Both the position numbers and the translations under genes were made by a program. Shown in pieces: positions 9,983-20,664 of a stretch of DNA of 64,000 bases (position 1 is its first letter; the number at the start of each line of letters is the position of its first letter). The stretch covers positions 24,251 through 88,250 of the forward strand of contig MU832081.1 in the NCBI GenBank assembly GCA_029204225.1, given 5' to 3'. The DNA comes from Diphasiastrum complanatum. Its lineage: Eukaryota; Streptophyta; Lycopodiopsida; Lycopodiales; Lycopodiaceae. The notes beneath the pieces were generated by a model. The model had not been told where the DNA came from. It searched no databases and worked only from the letters and a program-made list of their open reading frames with translations.

Positions 9983-12900
9983 AGTTGTACTTCGATCGAG
10001 GAAGTTTTTATGACTTCACCTCCCTTGGTGAGGTTTTTTACTTATAGGAAATAGCATGATACTCCAAAGGATCATGACATTCGTATGCAGTGAAACTAGT
10101 TTTAGGGATGCTATTTTGGACATATCTAGAATATATCAACTGTCCATTCTGTGTTGTGATTCAATTTTTCTTTGTACTGAAAAGCCTTGTGCTTGGTGTC
10201 AAGTTTGCAGTTAGGGAGCTGGACGTCCCTGGTGTAATTCACGAACGCAAGACTTATCCGTTTGAGTTTTCTACTGTAGAAATGCAGTATGAATCCTACA
10301 ATGGTGTCAATGTGAGACTGAGGTAAGACTGGCATCATCAACTTTAAATAACACATAATCAAATAGTGATCATTATCAAGTTTCATGAAATAAGTGTGCT
10401 ACTCAGTTGTGAAATCATAATCTAGATTGTTGACATGTCTACGCATTAAAGGACAGCTGGCCTTCTTTAAATCAAGTCCTGAAAAGTCTTTCACCAAAGC
10501 TTAAGAATAGATACTTAGCTTCTCTTGAAAATGTTACACAATTGCATCCCTCTCAAATGTTGGGCCTGATTTGGATGGACTAAAGAGATTGAAAGGTTTT
10601 TCCTGAGGTCTGATAACTGTTTACATTTGTAGTTTCCATGTAAGAATCGCTCAATGGTCTTAAGTAAATATATTCAGTGTAGGGCTTTGGAACAGGTTGG
10701 CTTTTAGGGCCCTATCAGTAGCCTATCAAGATTCTAGAAATGTTGCTGCACCTTTATAAGTTCCAACAGTCTATGTTGAAGTGGAATCTGTTCCACATTC
10801 CTGGTGGGTATGGAATGCCCACATCCCAATACCTTATGCTCTAAATATTTTGGGTTTTTTCTAGGGTGTACATGTATGTGAATGGATCAGATGTACATGT
10901 GTTCAGTTGGTCCACTGGCATAGCTGGCACTTGGTCCTTTGGGGAGACAAGTGGAAGCTGTGGTTGCTGGAGATGGTTGTCTGAATCTGTCAGATATGCT
11001 ATTGGAGGCTCTGGTTGTTTTCCGCCGACTACTTTCAGAACCTTTGGTGCTTGAGAAAATGAATTTTGAGCTTAGTAAGGGTGTATATATCCATCCTCTC
11101 CACCTCAGACCACAGACTGGCTCCTTGCGTAGGCACGACTGTTGATCAGAAATCCCCGTACTTCTAGCAGAAATATAAATTTTAAGTTGATCCTAATGCA
11201 CAGAGACAACGGATAGAAGGAGGTGGATGCAAGGTCAATGTGAAGCAATGATGGGCTCCATAGATTGTCTGGGCAATATGAAAACAGACAAAAAGACAGT
11301 TTTGTTATGATTCAGTTTAATTTGCATGCATCTTTCTTGGGTCTACATGGAGGGCCAGTCTTGCCTTTCTTTATTTCACATTGCCCATACAGTGCATGTT
11401 CCCCTTTGCTGCTTGGTATTGTTTCTGCATCCATGAGCATGGGGTTCCATACATCCCTTGCTGCACAGTAGGGTTTCCTTGCCATTTTCGTCTGCAAACA
11501 TGCCTTCGACTTGAGCTGGTGTGTGGTTGCTCATAGACACTAAAGCTAACCGCTGTGAATGCTCATCTGCAATGTTATGAGTACCCACATTAGATTCCTG
11601 GCAGATTAGATTTCGGCTCACAGGCTTGATTGGATGTATACTTGTCATTATTGTATGCACCCATGCCACAGATTCTATTGGGACAAACCTTTTGGGTGAT
11701 TGCCATTGAATCTGAAGCATAGGCAAATGACATCAGGTACAATGGGCCCGTATACTTGATAGTAAAGGCCTTAGCTGCTCTTAGTACTTGTGTAGACACA
11801 CTGAGTTCTCAGTTTAGAATAAGAAGACTTTTGCTTGTTTTGTTGGCTGCGTCTTATCCTAAATACCATATGGAGGGGAACTTCTGATTTCCTTTGTCAC
11901 TTATCTTTCCTCTGTGAGAGTTATCGAAGCTGCCTCTTTGATGCTTTATGTTCACTTCGTAGCTCTATATTAAAAAAAGCAGCAAGGTGTAGTTTTAGCC
12001 TCTATGTTTTTATAGGAGCTATCTGCAATCAGTAAAGAGGTTGATCACAGTTGAGTAAAAGTGACTAGGATGCTTTTTACTTGTCGTTTGTAAGTACAAG
12101 AAGATCATGAATCATTCAAAGTCTCCAGAGGAAGAATTGGGATGTTAACCTGTGAGACTTCGTACCTTGGGAACTTCCATCCAACACAATGATCTCAAGC
12201 TCTTGCTAATATCTTCTCTGATATTAGATTCCGTGCTTGGGTGCTAAATGCTGATGCTGTGGTTGACCACTTTGGTGGCTTTTTGCCTTACATAATATAA
12301 ACTAGTCGCAATAAGTGGGTCTAGGTAGGCTTGAACATATGCATATCTCTGTTGATTAGTCTTATTGAAGTTTTGTTTGTAATCTCAGTGAGTTCCCTTA
12401 CATGGCTTCCATTCAATGCAATCCTGTAAAGAAAGTGATACAAAGATACTTCTTCAAATATTTGCGACATCTAATTTTTGAGCTTGAGCTAGTTGTCAAT
12501 TATGTGACCAACTATGTGGTGCAGGTATGTATTAAAGGTCACAATTACACGTAATTATGCCACTAATATTGTGGAATACAAAGACTTTTGGGTGAGCAGT
12601 CTTGCCTTATTGTCAAACTTGCTCATTTTATGTTGTATTGGGTCAATTGCTGTGTCTCGTATGTCCTTTGTTCGGGTAAACGGAATCAAACTCCAGAATT
12701 CGAAGAAAGTTCATAGGAAAGGTCTTAACTAAGTCGTGACTTGGAGGACCTTGTTGTATCCTCTTAGGTGATGCTTATCAAGCTGTCGTGATATCTGATT
12801 GGTCATTTAAGTTCACATGATTTTTCTACAGGTGCGGAATTATCAACCCCACCCGGAGATTAACAACAGCATTAAGGTCAGTTCTATTGCAGAGTTGAAA

Positions 12901-13851
12901 TCATCAATATAGAATGTATGTAAAAAATGTGCTTGCTAGGATTTTCTTTCCTGTGGTAGCAAAACTTGTGACTGTTAGGTAGGTACTCTTAAATCACTAA
13001 AGTGGAAGAATGACTACTGAAACTCTTTGGCATTGTCAGATGGAAGTTGGCATTGAAGACTGTTTACACATTGAGTTTGAGTACAGCAAAAGCAAGTAAG
13101 TTGTGTAAAGGCATATTGTATGTACATGTTTGCATTCATGGTTACAAGAGAATTGTAGTGAATTCGAGCGAATGCTGAAATGTACCAAACATGGTGAAAA
13201 TCCCCACGTTCCATGTGGAATTATCTTCTTATTCTGTTCTGTACATACAGAATGATCTGTGTTCTTTCTAATTGCTGTATCTATGTTGGAAGCTTCACGT
13301 TTTGATTGTTGCTGTCATTGTGTGTCCAATATGAACTGATATCCCTTTGGTGGGCTTGCTGGTGATGGTGTGCATTAGATATCACCTGAAGGATGTTGTC
13401 ATTGGAAAGATTTACTTTTTGTTGGTCCGCATAAAAATCAAGCATATGGAGCTCGAGATTAGAAGGCGTGAGTCAACGGGTTCAGGCCCAAACACGTATA
13501 ATGAGAGTGAAACTCTTGCAAAGTATGAAATAATGGATGGGGCTCCAGTTCGTGGTTAGTTATTGTTCACTTTTCTTTTGCTTTAAGAAAAATCTAAGTT
13601 ATTTATGTCAAAAAAGTTCGAAGTATGTGTTATCTGGGGCTCTCTGTGAGTGCTAACTTGATTGTTGGTGTCATAATGCAGGTGAATCCATTCCAATCAG
13701 ATTGTTTTTGAGTCCTTATGATCTGACTCCTACTTATCGCAATATCAATAATAAATTTAGTGTGAAATACTATCTAAATCTGGTGCTGGTTGATGAGGAA
13801 GACAGACGATACTTTAAACAACAGGAAATCACCTTGTATCGGGCTGAGTGA
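9983..13851 (+). CDS. VPS26: Retromer subunit VPS26 (3' exons; 5' part not in view)
   Basis: VPS26 is the arrestin-fold subunit of the retromer core (with VPS35 and VPS29) that sorts cargo such as vacuolar receptors at endosomal membranes. Seven exons fit with canonical GT-AG introns and matching phases: 9,983-10,027, 10,211-10,322, 12,525-12,591, 12,832-12,876, 13,040-13,095, 13,379-13,554 and 13,682-13,851 (TGA). They give 222 codons with hallmark stretches LYFDRGSFYDFTSL, RELDVPGVIHERKTYPFEF, MEVGIEDCLHIEFEYSKS, KIYFLLVRIKIK, LEIRRRESTGSG, NNKFSVKYYLNLVLVDEEDR and FKQQEITLYR. No in-frame stop occurs, so it looks expressed and constrained. The C-terminus is short (ITLYR-A-E). The first 75 or so residues of the usual 300 are missing: no exon for them is seen between 9,237 and 9,982. 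They may lie left of the window behind a very long TE-filled intron, or be lost. Confidence 0.93.
10323..12524 (+). other. 2.2-kb intron of VPS26
   Basis: This intron lies between exons 2 and 3 of the visible part and splits an Arg codon (AG|G). Open frames occur around 10,866-11,145, but none matches a family I know. I see no LTR or transposase motif in it. Confidence 0.8.
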
Positions 13852-14862
13852 ATCCTTTTTATTCATGCATTACTGTAGTGTCATTCGAGCTCTGGTTGTC
13901 ATGGCTGTCATGCTGGGCCTTTAGTTTAGATTTCTTGCTGGAATTATCTAGCCTATAACTCTGAAGTACATGCATTTATGACCACAGCCAAGTGATGATG
14001 TTTCATTTGCTCATACTGTGTTGCTCTTTTTGCTTATGTCTAAATAAAATCTGTGGATGTATTTCAGTATTTATTCATGCAGTTTCCCATAAGGCTTGGG
14101 CTCTGATAGATATGAATGCAGAAACGTGGAGTAATGAGAGCTGTCTTTAATAAATATTTTATGTCTAGTAATTTTTCCTTCATCAGACTGTAAACTCCTA
14201 TTGCTTACATATTTGGATATACATATTTGAGTATAAGTATCCATTGTATCAATTTAGACATCAATATGAGTAAACATAATCAAGACGAGTAGCCCATCTG
14301 TGGGCCTAGTTGGTCAGTTACCATTGTAGAGAGCCTCGTGCTATAAATCAACATTCAGGAGAAGCAAGCTTGAGGACTCGTATCACACAATCACAAGTTG
14401 TTTTGCAAGTAAACCTAAAAACAAGAGTTCATAAAGTTGGAATTGCTCCCTACCATACATAAAAAAAAGCCTTATAGTGGTTTCTCAATATAGCTTGGAG
14501 GATTAAAGTACATGGAAGCAGCTAAATGCTGCCTATTCTAAAAGACGTAAAACATAACATGATTGAATATAAACATATTGACAAATTGTAGATGCTCAAA
14601 CAAAAGCACAAGAAGGATGTGCTATCTTATGCGCAAAAGATGCTTGAGAAAATCCCTTAGCCTTTTGATTTTGATAACAACTATTTTGATTTCTTTGGTT
14701 CATCGTCGTCACAAGACGAGAAGAAATAAAAGAACCACAAAGAGAACAAAAATTCAAGAAAATTAAAGGGATTAATGATAAGTGTGGATCACAAATTTTA
14801 GTATTGAATGATTAAACTTTTGTCGAACTTGCAACTAACAAGGACAATGTGCAAAAGAGGGT
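13497..14862. repeat. First copy of a tandem duplication covering the VPS26 3' end
   Basis: The sequence from within VPS26 exon 6 to 1.0 kb past the stop codon recurs at 15,103-16,298 at high identity. This first copy contains the real last exon. Confidence 0.9.
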
Positions 14863-14882
14863 TTAGGGTTTAGGGTTTAGGG
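14861..14882 (+). repeat. Short interstitial telomere-type repeat (TTTAGGG)3
   Basis: Three TTTAGGG units in phase sit exactly where the first duplicated copy ends. The second copy has GAGGGCAAAC at the equivalent point (16,294). Plant telomeres are TTTAGGG arrays, so this looks like telomeric DNA captured or added at a break. Confidence 0.85.
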
Positions 14883-14883
14883 T

Positions 14884-14955
14884 ATTCTTTTATTTCTTCT
14901 CGTCTTGTGACAACGATGAACCAAACAAGAAATCAAAATGATTGTTATCAAAATG
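14884..14955. repeat. Inverted copy of 14,667-14,734
   Basis: This stretch is the reverse complement of a piece about 200 bp upstream, with a few changes. It lies immediately after the TTTAGGG tract, so break repair used nearby DNA as template in the opposite orientation. Confidence 0.8.
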
Positions 14956-15102
14956 CCATCCTTGGCCAAACAGTCGGACATCTCATTCGAGATGTATTTC
15001 CACAAGAAGATACACGAGACCTAGCAAATGGAGCTCACATTCACAAAGAGGAAGCTTAGTGCTCTCCTTTGCAAATGAGCCAAATGAATCTCAAAATGAT
15101 AG

Positions 15103-15228
15103 TATAATGAGTGAAACTCTTGCAAAGTATGAAATAATGGATAGGGCTCTTGTTCGTGGTTAGTTATTGTTGAGTAAGACAGACGATACTTTAAACAACA
15201 GGAAATCACCTTGTATCGGGCTGAGTGA
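15103..15228 (+). pseudogene. VPS26 exon 6/7 fragment (duplicate)
   Basis: The end of exon 6 (SETLAKYEIMD, with GAPVRG changed to RALVRG) and its splice donor run after about 17 bp into the end of exon 7 (ACAGACGATACTTTAAACAA...). Most of the intron and of exon 7 is deleted. It has no promoter or upstream exons and cannot make VPS26. Confidence 0.88.
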
Positions 15229-16025
15229 ATCCTTTTTATTCATGCGTTACTGTAGTGTCATTCGAGCTCTGGTTGTCATGGTTGTCATGTTGGGCCTTTA
15301 GTTTAGATTTCTTGCTGGAATTATCTAGCCTATAACTGTGAAGTACATGCATTTATGACCACAACCAAGTGATGATGTTTCATTTGCTCACACTATGTTG
15401 CTCTTTTTGCTTATGTCTAAATAAAATCTGTGGATGTATTTCAGTATTTATTCATGCAATTTCCCATAAGGCTTGGGCTCTGATAGATATGAATGCAGAA
15501 ACATGGAGTAATGAGAGCTATCTTTAATAAATATTTTATGTCTAGTAATTTTTCCTTCATCAGACTGTAAACTCCTATTGCTTACATATTTGGATATACA
15601 TATTTGGGTATAAGTATCCATTGTATCAATTTAGACATCAATATGAGTAAACATAATCAAGACGAGTAGCCCATATGTGGGCCTAGTTGGTCAGTTACCA
15701 TTGTAGAGAGCCTCGTGCTATAAATCAACATTCAGGAGAAGCAAGCTTGAGGACTCGTATCACACAATCACAAGTTGTTTTGCAAGTAAACCTAAAAACA
15801 AGAGTTCATAAAGTTGGAATGCTCCCTACCATACATAAAAAAAAGCCTTATAGTGGTTTCTCAATATAGCTTGGAGGATTAAAGTACATGGAAGCAGCTA
15901 AATGTTGCCTATTCTAAAAGATGTAAAACATAACATGATTGAATATAAACATATTGACAAATTGTAGATGCTCAAACAAAAGCACAAGAAGGATGTGCTA
16001 TCTTATGCGCAAAAGATGCTTGAGA

Positions 16026-16147
16026 AAATCCCTTAGCCTTTTGATTTTGATAACAACTATTTTGATTTCTTTGGTTCATCGTCAAAAAATCCCTTAGCCT
16101 TTTGATTTTGATAACAACTATTTTGATTTCTTTGGTTCATCGTCGTC
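16026..16147. repeat. 61-bp tandem duplication
   Basis: Two adjacent copies of CCCTTAGCCTTTTGATTTTG and its continuation to GGTTCATCGTC, at a 61-bp period. The first duplicated block (14,656-14,713) has only one unit, so this expansion came later. Confidence 0.88.
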
Positions 16148-16299
16148 ACAAGACGAGAAGAAATAAAAGAACCACAAAGAGAACAAAAATTCAAGAAACT
16201 TAAAGGGATTAATGATAAGTGTGGATCACAAATTTTAGTATTGAATGATTAAACTTTTGTCGAACTTGCAACTAACAAGGACACTGTGCAAAAGAGGGC

Positions 16300-16530
16300 A
16301 AACATAATTATCGTAGGTATATTGTAGTTTTCTCACACTTCCTAGTTTTAACATACTCCTACTACCAATTCCTAAAGTTGATCTTAATTTTAGAAAAGGA
16401 CCTTTCGAAAAAGGTTTAGTGAAAATATCAGCCACACAATCAATGCTTGACACATGTTGGAGTAGGATCTCTTTGAGTAGGATCTTTTGTATCACAAAGT
16501 GATGGTTGGGCTACCTCAATGTGTGTGGAT
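16300..16530 (-). pseudogene. Copia RNase H C-terminal fragment
   Basis: On the minus strand the end of copia pol is readable: HHFVIQKIL, then DCVADIFTKPFSKGPFLKLR and STLGI. Upstream on that strand, HDIMQDPHT and HIEV are in other frames. The rest of the element is absent. The adjoining sequence to the right resembles an LTR-like piece found again near 19,533. Confidence 0.78.
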
Positions 16531-17532
16531 CTTGCATGATGTCATGTGCTAAGGCAGACAAAGCTTTAACAATGAAAGTATAGCTAAAAGCAAGAAAAGT
16601 ACAAAGCATTCAAAGTAGCATATTCACAAGAAGCTACATAAGACCTAGCAAATGGAAATCCCAAAGCTCACGTTCACAAAGAGAAAGCTTAGTGCTCTCC
16701 TTTGTAAATGAGCCAAATGATTCTCAAAATGATGTCTCTTGTCTAGACAAATTTCCTAACTTAACATAAATATCTTGAGGATACTTAGTCCTTGTTAACT
16801 CTTATTAATTGTATATTGAGCCCTTGGTGGCTTGTTATTCTTATTATAATACTTTGGAGGGCCTAAAGAGAAAACCGCCTTATTCTTAAGACTAGTAGTT
16901 TCTTTTGGGCCCAACAAAGCTAACATTGATATTTTGATACCTTGGTAAACATTGATATACTAAAAGTACATGACACTCTACCTACTTAAACATTTTTATC
17001 CTAAAAAATGAAGACACTAATTTGATAAGCTTGAATTCTCCAAATATGTATTTTAAGTAGTCATAATTGGAGATGTCATGTCAAACAACATGTCATATTG
17101 TTGCAGATCTCATACTGTGTGAATTATATCCATCTAACAGCTTCAATTTGCAACCTATGTTCCCTTGAAAAAAAATGATAGTCGAAGAAGATATTGATGA
17201 AGCACCATATTGTTTGTTGGCAAGTAATTTGCATGGAATGGATGGAATGTATCACCCCAATATTCTCTTTTGTCTGCTTTCTCAACATCATGCCACTGGG
17301 ATGATTCACCCAATTCATTTGGACTCGCGTCTTTGTATTACATTTGGCTCTTTCACTATATTAAACAATCCATGTTGTTTAGTCACCCTGATTAATAAAA
17401 TTGTGATTGATCCATCAATGTTTATAGATATAAATTGGTGATCGAATAGAATGTTCCATACAAAGTAGCTGATGTTGGTAGTGCAAATTAGATGTATGTT
17501 GAGGGACGTCGATGGATGTATTGTTGTCCAAA
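16531..17532. other. Decayed repeat DNA, no gene recognised
   Basis: Around 16,541-16,740 there are segments shared with 19,535-19,600 (AACAATGAAAGTAT and neighbouring bases) and with 14,995-15,098 (ACAAGAAG..., AGCTTAGTGCTCTCCTTTG). The remainder shows only short open frames without recognisable domains. Confidence 0.5.
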
Positions 17533-18051
17533 GGCTAAAAGCATGGTTTGGTGGTACAAAAAAAAAATCCATTTTGGTAGTACATTTCACTTTTTGGAGA
17601 TTTTATTACTCATAATTGTTCTGAGTTCACATTAAAAATGACTTAGTGGTAAGTCCAATTGCAGCGGAGTTTGTTGCGTTAGAAAGCGCTTGACGAGTGC
17701 TTTCCAATGATATGTTACATGACATACTTATGAGCTACATTTAAAATGTTATGGCAAGTCGAAAGTATGAAGATTTTATTAATCATATTTTTTTGAGTCC
17801 ACATTAAAAATGACATAACTTTTTAGTGGTAAGTGCAATTTCAGCGGAGTTTGGTGCATTAGGAAGCGCTTGACGAGTGCTTTTTTCCAATGATATGTTA
17901 CATGACATACTTCCGAGCTACAGTTAAAAAGTTATTGCAAGTCAAAAGTATTAGTTGAAAATAGTGTATAATAATACAAAAGTGCATTTCTACCCAAGAA
18001 AGGTAGTCCCCTTGAAAGTCCATGTTGTACCACCAAACCATGCTTTTAGCC
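17533..18051. mobile_element. MITE-like element with 26-bp perfect terminal inverted repeats
   Basis: GGCTAAAAGCATGGTTTGGT and six more bases at 17,533-17,558 are repeated as the exact reverse complement at 18,026-18,051. Similarity continues less perfectly about 30 bp inward. The 519-bp interior contains two 180-bp tandem units and no coding sequence. No clear target duplication was found, so the superfamily is open. Confidence 0.72.
17600..17960. repeat. Two tandem 180-bp units
   Basis: The blocks around GCAGCGGAGTTTGTTGC (17,661) and TCAGCGGAGTTTGGTGC (17,841) align over their whole length, including AGCGCTTGACGAGTGC and TGATATGTTACATGACATAC. The period is 180 bp. Confidence 0.9.
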
Positions 18052-18053
18052 AA

Positions 18054-19080
18054 TAGTAAAATTCTTCAAATCCAATCGAATTCTCATTCAAATTTGGCCA
18101 ATGTAATTCAATTCCATTGAAGAATAATCCATAGTTCTGCACATTATAGTCAAATCCTGATGTTGTTGCTCCAAAATGTAGCCTAGACTTTTCTCCAAAG
18201 ATGTAGTATCTATACTTGGCCATGAATACGTTCGAAACATTAGTCCAAGAAAATATACATATAAGACCTTTATTGAACAACGTAATATCTTCATTGCTCA
18301 TGGTATCACCTTTGAACACCTCATATTCCAATGAATCAATATCAACAATTGAAACATCCTCAAATAATTTTCAAATTGAATTTGAATGATTCATAGATGG
18401 GATTCTCAAGAAATCCATTACCGAATCGTCCTCAACCTCAATAAAAATGTTTTTTCTTTTCTTTCTTTCAACTGAATAACCTCATTGATTGGATGATTCA
18501 TGATTGTTTGTCCATTGGCTAGGTTAAAGTGCTGATGTGGATTTTGTTCGACTTTGATGGTCAGAGTGAAACTCGAATGGTACTTATGAGTTGACCTTCA
18601 CCCGAAGTGTCATATTGAAAAATTGATTGTTGCTCAAAATCCATTTGGCTATGGGCTAATCCTGCATGTTGAACACCCTCATATTGTGTCCATCATCTTC
18701 TTTTGTTGGATCTTCAATTGTTTTGACTTGCTTGTACTCATAACCAAATTGCTCCAGTTGCTGAGAATGATAGTTTGGCTCATGAATTTTCTCTTGGTCA
18801 AGAATCCACAAATTGGTTATAATCACCCTAGAGAGTTGCAACTTGACTATTTAACTCACATGGTTACCACATGTATCATAAGTTGATTCGTCCAATTGAC
18901 CAATATATGTACCTGGAATTTGTTCTACCACTTGACCATCTTTCGCTTTGACAATATCATTCCTATGTTCAGAGTCTGCATCTTCAAATGAAGAACCATG
19001 GTCTTCTATATCTTGATTAAACAATGGAATTTGATGAGCTAATTAAATGCTCCTCTTTTTTGGCGGAGCTTCTTTCTAAT
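18054..19080 (-). other. Decayed minus-strand coding-like DNA, not identified
   Basis: A chain of minus-strand frames broken by stops looks protein-derived, for example FGATTSGFDYNVQNYGLFF near 18,130-18,190 and EYEVFKGDTMSNEDITLFNK near 18,270-18,330. The first stretch is faintly like the DUF4216 region that accompanies plant CACTA transposases, but the match is too weak to name. It could equally be a decayed host or TE gene. Confidence 0.35.
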
Positions 19081-19519
19081 TTTATTGGACCTCTTTCACA
19101 AGAACCTGCATATCTTTGTCAAATTTTCACCAAATTCATTGAAAATTGGCTCAGATTCAAGCTAAGACACAAATCTACAACTCTATGAATTTACAATAAA
19201 AAAGTTCAGCAAAAAATAGAGAAAAACAGACAGCTAAAGCTGTAGCTAACTAGATTTGGATGTATTTTATTGAAAGTGCCATAACTTTGCCATTATAGCT
19301 CCAAATCAAGAAAAATCAGTACCTTGCAAAATCTAAGATGAATTTCTGCTGATCCAGAACAAGAATTTATACAAAAAAGGAAGATTGATAGGTCTGAAAT
19401 TGAGTCAAAATAGTTTGTGAATGTAAAAAGTTGAAACCTAGCACATAGAATGCTACAAACACAATAAACTCTTTAAATTTTATGGAATTCAATAAACTCA
19501 TGATGAATCATGGTTCTTA

Positions 19520-19532
19520 GGCTCTGATACCA
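19520..19532 (-). other. Copia primer-binding site (tRNA-iMet type), minus strand
   Basis: The minus strand reads TGGTATCAGAGCC. The DNA to the right (19,533-19,610) shares GTCATGTGC, AACAATGAAAGTAT and CTAAAAGCAAGAA with 16,541-16,600, so both may be ends of one LTR family. No full LTR pair could be delimited. Confidence 0.5.
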
Positions 19533-19610
19533 GCAATGTCATGTGCCAAATCCAAGATAATAGCAATAACAATGAAAGTATGACTAAAAGCAAGAATTTC
19601 AATGCACGAA

Positions 19611-20144
19611 GCACTCCTTTGAACAAAAACAAATGTTTTCAAAAGGAAATCACAAAGATATGAAACGTTTCAATTCTCTTCTATCACTTATACCAAGCAA
19701 ACCAACACATAGAATAGTGAAATCTTGATCAACTATGATCTATCCTCAATCTAGTGAATCTTGCCACTTCCTAGCATTTAAACACACTCAAATGAAGCTC
19801 GGTAACCTCACAATCTAGAGATCCAATCAAAATTAGGATTTTGACAAAATCACAAAAAAATGATTATTTCAAAATCTACATGCAATTGCCAATAACTTGA
19901 TATGCAATCTTGTAGCCACCACTTAGGCTTCTCCAATGCTCTAAAGCATTAGGCATCTTGTCATGGCATGAATAGTGTTAGATTTGCATTTAGGATTAGT
20001 TTGGGATTGATTTTGCTGATTCGAGTGGATTTGCTTGTTTGAAATCTAATTTGATTGTTAAACATTGAACTCTAACTCTAATATGAAATTGGCTTCAACA
20101 ATTTTGACTACATTAGCTGAAAATTTTCACAAAATGTACATTAA
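19611..20144. other. Gene-free AT-rich stretch
   Basis: No open frame with a recognisable domain and no repeat boundary was seen. It may be part of the LTR or leader of the minus-strand copia element. Confidence 0.45.
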
Positions 20145-20664
20145 GAAATTCGTTACCATGTAGTGTGTGATATGATGTACACCCTTGCATCCACAAACTT
20201 GATTGTTGATTTCTCAACCCGTAAGGCATCAGCCTCAACAAGTTTATCTTTTCTGAGCAATTTGACTATGGCCCAAGTGTAAATGCACACCCATGTAAGG
20301 CATCGTATACTAGTAGATCAATGAAATACTGACAATGCCAATGTGCCCCATTGTCCCCACATAGAAGATATATGTGCAAAGAGTGCACGTAAAGTCTAAG
20401 ACATGTGTTGCACATTTCAGTGCATCTACTTATCATGAGCCACCTCCTATTGTTTTGCGAAGTGCAAGTTTACAACTTTGTGCTAATGTGCTAGAAAGAC
20501 AATTGAACAATAGTTGGTGGGCCATAAGGTGTCCTATAATGGGTAATCAAGTTAAGTGCCAAGGTATGAAGTCTTATGGTAGAGACTTCATAGTCCGGCA
20601 TCAAGGGTGGCACCAAGTTTTTTTGAAATTGAAAAGCATCAGAATGGGCTCACAAATCAGTATA
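20145..20664. repeat. Repeat R, copy 1 (interrupted by T1)
   Basis: It matches 62,828-63,375 in the same orientation at roughly 90 percent by eye, starting at AGAAATTCGTTACCATGTAG. The match stops at GTATA, exactly where the T1 terminus CATTAG begins. In the other copy the sequence runs on uninterrupted. Confidence 0.85.

Larger units (their letters stand above)
15103..16298. repeat. Second copy of the VPS26 3'-end duplication
   Basis: It matches 13,497-14,862 but lacks the last intron and the first part of the last exon. It also holds an extra 61-bp tandem unit (16,026-16,147). Confidence 0.9.

Noticed and set aside
10866-11145. Open frames in the large VPS26 intron
   Set aside because: No splice-consistent link to VPS26 and no family match; left as intron.
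14861-14882. Real chromosome end
   Set aside because: Only three TTTAGGG units, flanked on both sides by ordinary duplicated DNA.
17990-18331. Minus-strand frame considered as plant CACTA DUF4216/TNP2
   Set aside because: Only a faint similarity over about 20 residues, and its end is just the terminal repeat of the MITE-like element.
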